Below, in pieces: positions 8,801 to 9,085 of a DNA stretch of 9,085 nucleotides; positions within the stretch are counted from its first letter, which is position 1; each line of letters begins with the position of its first letter. The position numbers were made by a program, and so were the translations under genes. Under the pieces are notes generated by a model that had not been told where the DNA came from, did not search any database, and saw nothing but the letters and a program-made list of their open reading frames with translations. Source of the stretch: Flavobacteriales bacterium UBA1531 (GTDB lineage Bacteria; Bacteroidota; Bacteroidia; Flavobacteriales_D; Sanyastnellaceae); assembly GCA_002323795.1 (NCBI GenBank), contig DCPZ01000050.1, forward strand, positions 1,202 to 10,286, in the 5' to 3' direction.

Positions 8801-9059
8801 TGGAAACGAACCACCTACCGATTACGATTGCGATGGAAACTGCATCTTGGACACCGATGGTGATGGCCAACCAGATTGCGAAGCCACCAGTTGTGCTGAA
8901 GACTTGAATGGCAACGGCATGATCGAAGTTTCAGATGTTCTGCTTCTTCTTGGAGATTTTGGATGCACCGAAAATTGTGCCGCTGACATCGACGGAGATG
9001 GTTCAGTTGGTGTCACAGACGTTCTGCTCCTTTTGGCGGCATATGGCGAAGACTGCTAA
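5877..9059 (+). CDS. Secreted reprolysin-like zinc metalloprotease with PKD/Ig, P-domain-like, Cys-rich repeats and C-terminal dockerin-like domain
   Basis: This is a complete 1060-residue secreted endopeptidase. The ATG at 5877 gives a signal peptide with hydrophobic residues 11-27 and V-H-A before Q31; a second Met at 9 would also fit. Residues 31 to about 228 resemble the propeptide of reprolysin-like enzymes in Bacteroidota. The catalytic domain (about 229-443) has the metzincin zinc site HEMGHQFGGNH: ligands H368, H372 and H378, catalytic E369. A Met-turn follows at M401 (STIMGYAG), so the active site looks intact. Next come a PKD-like region (about 449-576), an Ig-like domain (579-677), a first Cys/Asp-rich repeat (684-704), a P-domain-like jelly roll (about 712-849, ITSPSGE and GDWSVVLHNGY), and two 73-residue tandem Cys-rich units from 860. 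The tail (1009-1060) holds two EF-hand-like loops, DLNGNGMIEVSD and DIDGDGSVGVTD, each followed by VLLLL, a dockerin type I-like layout. No T9SS sorting domain ends the protein. Substrate is unknown; extracellular protein degradation is inference. It is divergent from the BNR-repeat gene. Confidence 0.93.
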   Translation: MKKHTTVAMRSIQLISCVLTIYLCLGSVHAQFPSYWADSELSHEQKGLIEVATYRALDVDQFAFQEILKNAPLHAAEMVSQSAVIISFPMPNGQNADFKVVEAPVMSAALQNRFPSIRSYRGVGVDNPLLQAHFDLSPNGLHAMIFREGSTVFIDPVRDSAAPEKHICYSRKAFFKGTSKIWGGCTALNAGEIAPSKISNDSHSDATPVLMGSQQFPSPVLPIMTENGEQLRTYRLALACTGEYAQFHGGTVSGTLAAMNTSMVRVNGVFERDIAVRMIMVANNDQLIFLNASTDPYTNNNGGSMLGQNISTCNSVIGSANYDIGHVFSTGGGGVAYLQSPCSSIKAGGVTGQGSPVGDPFDIDYVCHEMGHQFGGNHTQNNSCNRSSGAAYEPGSASTIMGYAGICSPNLQGNSDDHFHNHSCNEMISFTVNGGGNSCADLSSTGNVPPIVEAGTNGLVIPASTPFELTATGSDSDGGTITYNWEEYDLGPATASGDNNLTNPSGNQPIFRSWPSSTSPTRIFPRITDLVNGTTTIGEHLPTYSRQLNFKCTARDNQLNGGGFADDLLTMSVDGSSGPFIVNAPNGGESLNADASATITWDVAGTNSGEVNCASVDIYLSVDGGFTWPYELATNITNNGSATITLPNVLSSSARVKIKGTNHVFFDISNGNFTIEENLCPNCGCTDESACNYDPGATTDDGSCILQEPCSCELTGSQVANLAGGETSEALTQSATSLAPLTTIAIELEFDNTGNTSSWAADMAMAITSPSGECISFGGYNGSPEGCPSLGNYEVVWPETWAVSTNGSYAATVDISEANLGGSGDWSVVLHNGYNASAGTSYQVNWVIPDLCPDEATIDGCTDATACNYNDDATNDDGSCASFDECGVCGGNGIPEGSCDCEGNGPAIGYDCAGNCLNDADGDGTCDEFEINGCTNDAACNYNATATDDDGSCASLDECGVCGGNGIADGTCDCDGNEPPTDYDCDGNCILDTDGDGQPDCEATSCAEDLNGNGMIEVSDVLLLLGDFGCTENCAADIDGDGSVGVTDVLLLLAAYGEDC
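8454..8891 (+). repeat. Tandem 219-bp coding repeat (two 73-codon Cys/Asp-rich units), with a third partial copy upstream
   Basis: Two head-to-tail units, 8454-8672 and 8673-8891, encode residues 860-932 and 933-1005 of the metalloprotease. By hand count 47 of 73 residues are identical without gaps. Each unit starts with GCT, runs through ACNYN and DDGSCAS, continues with DECGVCGGNGI and ends in a DGDG calcium-type loop (DADGDG or DTDGDG) that recalls thrombospondin type 3 or EF-hand loops. A shorter copy of only the first 21 residues (GCTDESACNYDPGATTDDGSC in pattern) lies at 7926-7988, separated by the P-domain-like region. Synonymous differences across the units show that the duplication is not very recent. 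Even cysteine spacing suggests disulfide-stabilised stalk modules outside the cell. Confidence 0.85.
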
Positions 9060-9085
9060 TGGCGAGCGCACAGGCTCTCTCACTG

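Noticed and set aside
8454..8891. Possible CRISPR-like or non-coding tandem repeat
   Set aside because: The two units are 219 bp, keep the reading frame, differ mostly as protein-coding sequence does and encode a conserved Cys pattern, so they are protein-domain duplications.
9060..9085. Possible terminator after the metalloprotease
   Set aside because: Only 26 bases remain before the window ends; there is a weak GAG...CTC pairing and no T-run, which is too little to support a call.

Overview
The window looks like a chromosomal segment from a member of the Bacteroidota, most likely a marine Flavobacteriales-type lineage. The main evidence is a C-terminal type B sorting domain of the type IX secretion system (T9SS, gliding-motility-associated CHU_C family) on the first protein. 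Supporting evidence is the Cys/Asp-rich repeat GCTDxxACNYxxxATxDDGSC in the third protein, a module I associate with marine Bacteroidota. Start codons also lack clear Shine-Dalgarno sequences, as is usual in this phylum. The lineage below phylum is inference.

Layout: three large genes fill almost the whole window and all encode exported proteins. (1) Bases 1-2583, + strand: the 3' part of a multidomain cell-surface protein. It has an N-terminal beta-rich module, a DUF11-like domain, Ig/PKD-like domains and the T9SS type B tail. Its reading frame is open through the left edge, so the true start lies outside the window. (2) Bases 2607-5735, - strand, convergent with gene 1: a complete 1042-residue beta-propeller protein of the sortilin/VPS10-like, BNR (Asp-box) repeat family with a signal peptide. 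(3) Bases 5877-9059, + strand, divergent from gene 2: a complete 1060-residue secreted zinc metalloprotease of the metzincin (reprolysin-like) type. Its long C-terminal tail carries PKD/Ig-like domains, a P-domain-like jelly roll, three Cys/Asp-rich repeats and a terminal pair of dockerin-like calcium loops.

Intergenic DNA is short: 23 bp between the convergent genes 1 and 2, with a small inverted repeat, and 141 bp between the divergent genes 2 and 3, which must hold both promoters unless one lies inside a gene. No tRNA, rRNA, CRISPR array, insertion sequence, integrase or phage gene is visible.

How the genes work together is not shown by the sequence. All three act outside the cytoplasm and fit surface adhesion and breakdown of extracellular protein in a particle-degrading heterotroph. 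The most notable feature is that neighbouring exported proteins end in different ways: gene 1 in a T9SS type B signal, gene 3 in a dockerin-like EF-hand pair, and gene 2 in neither. I do not see a clearly new multi-gene system here.
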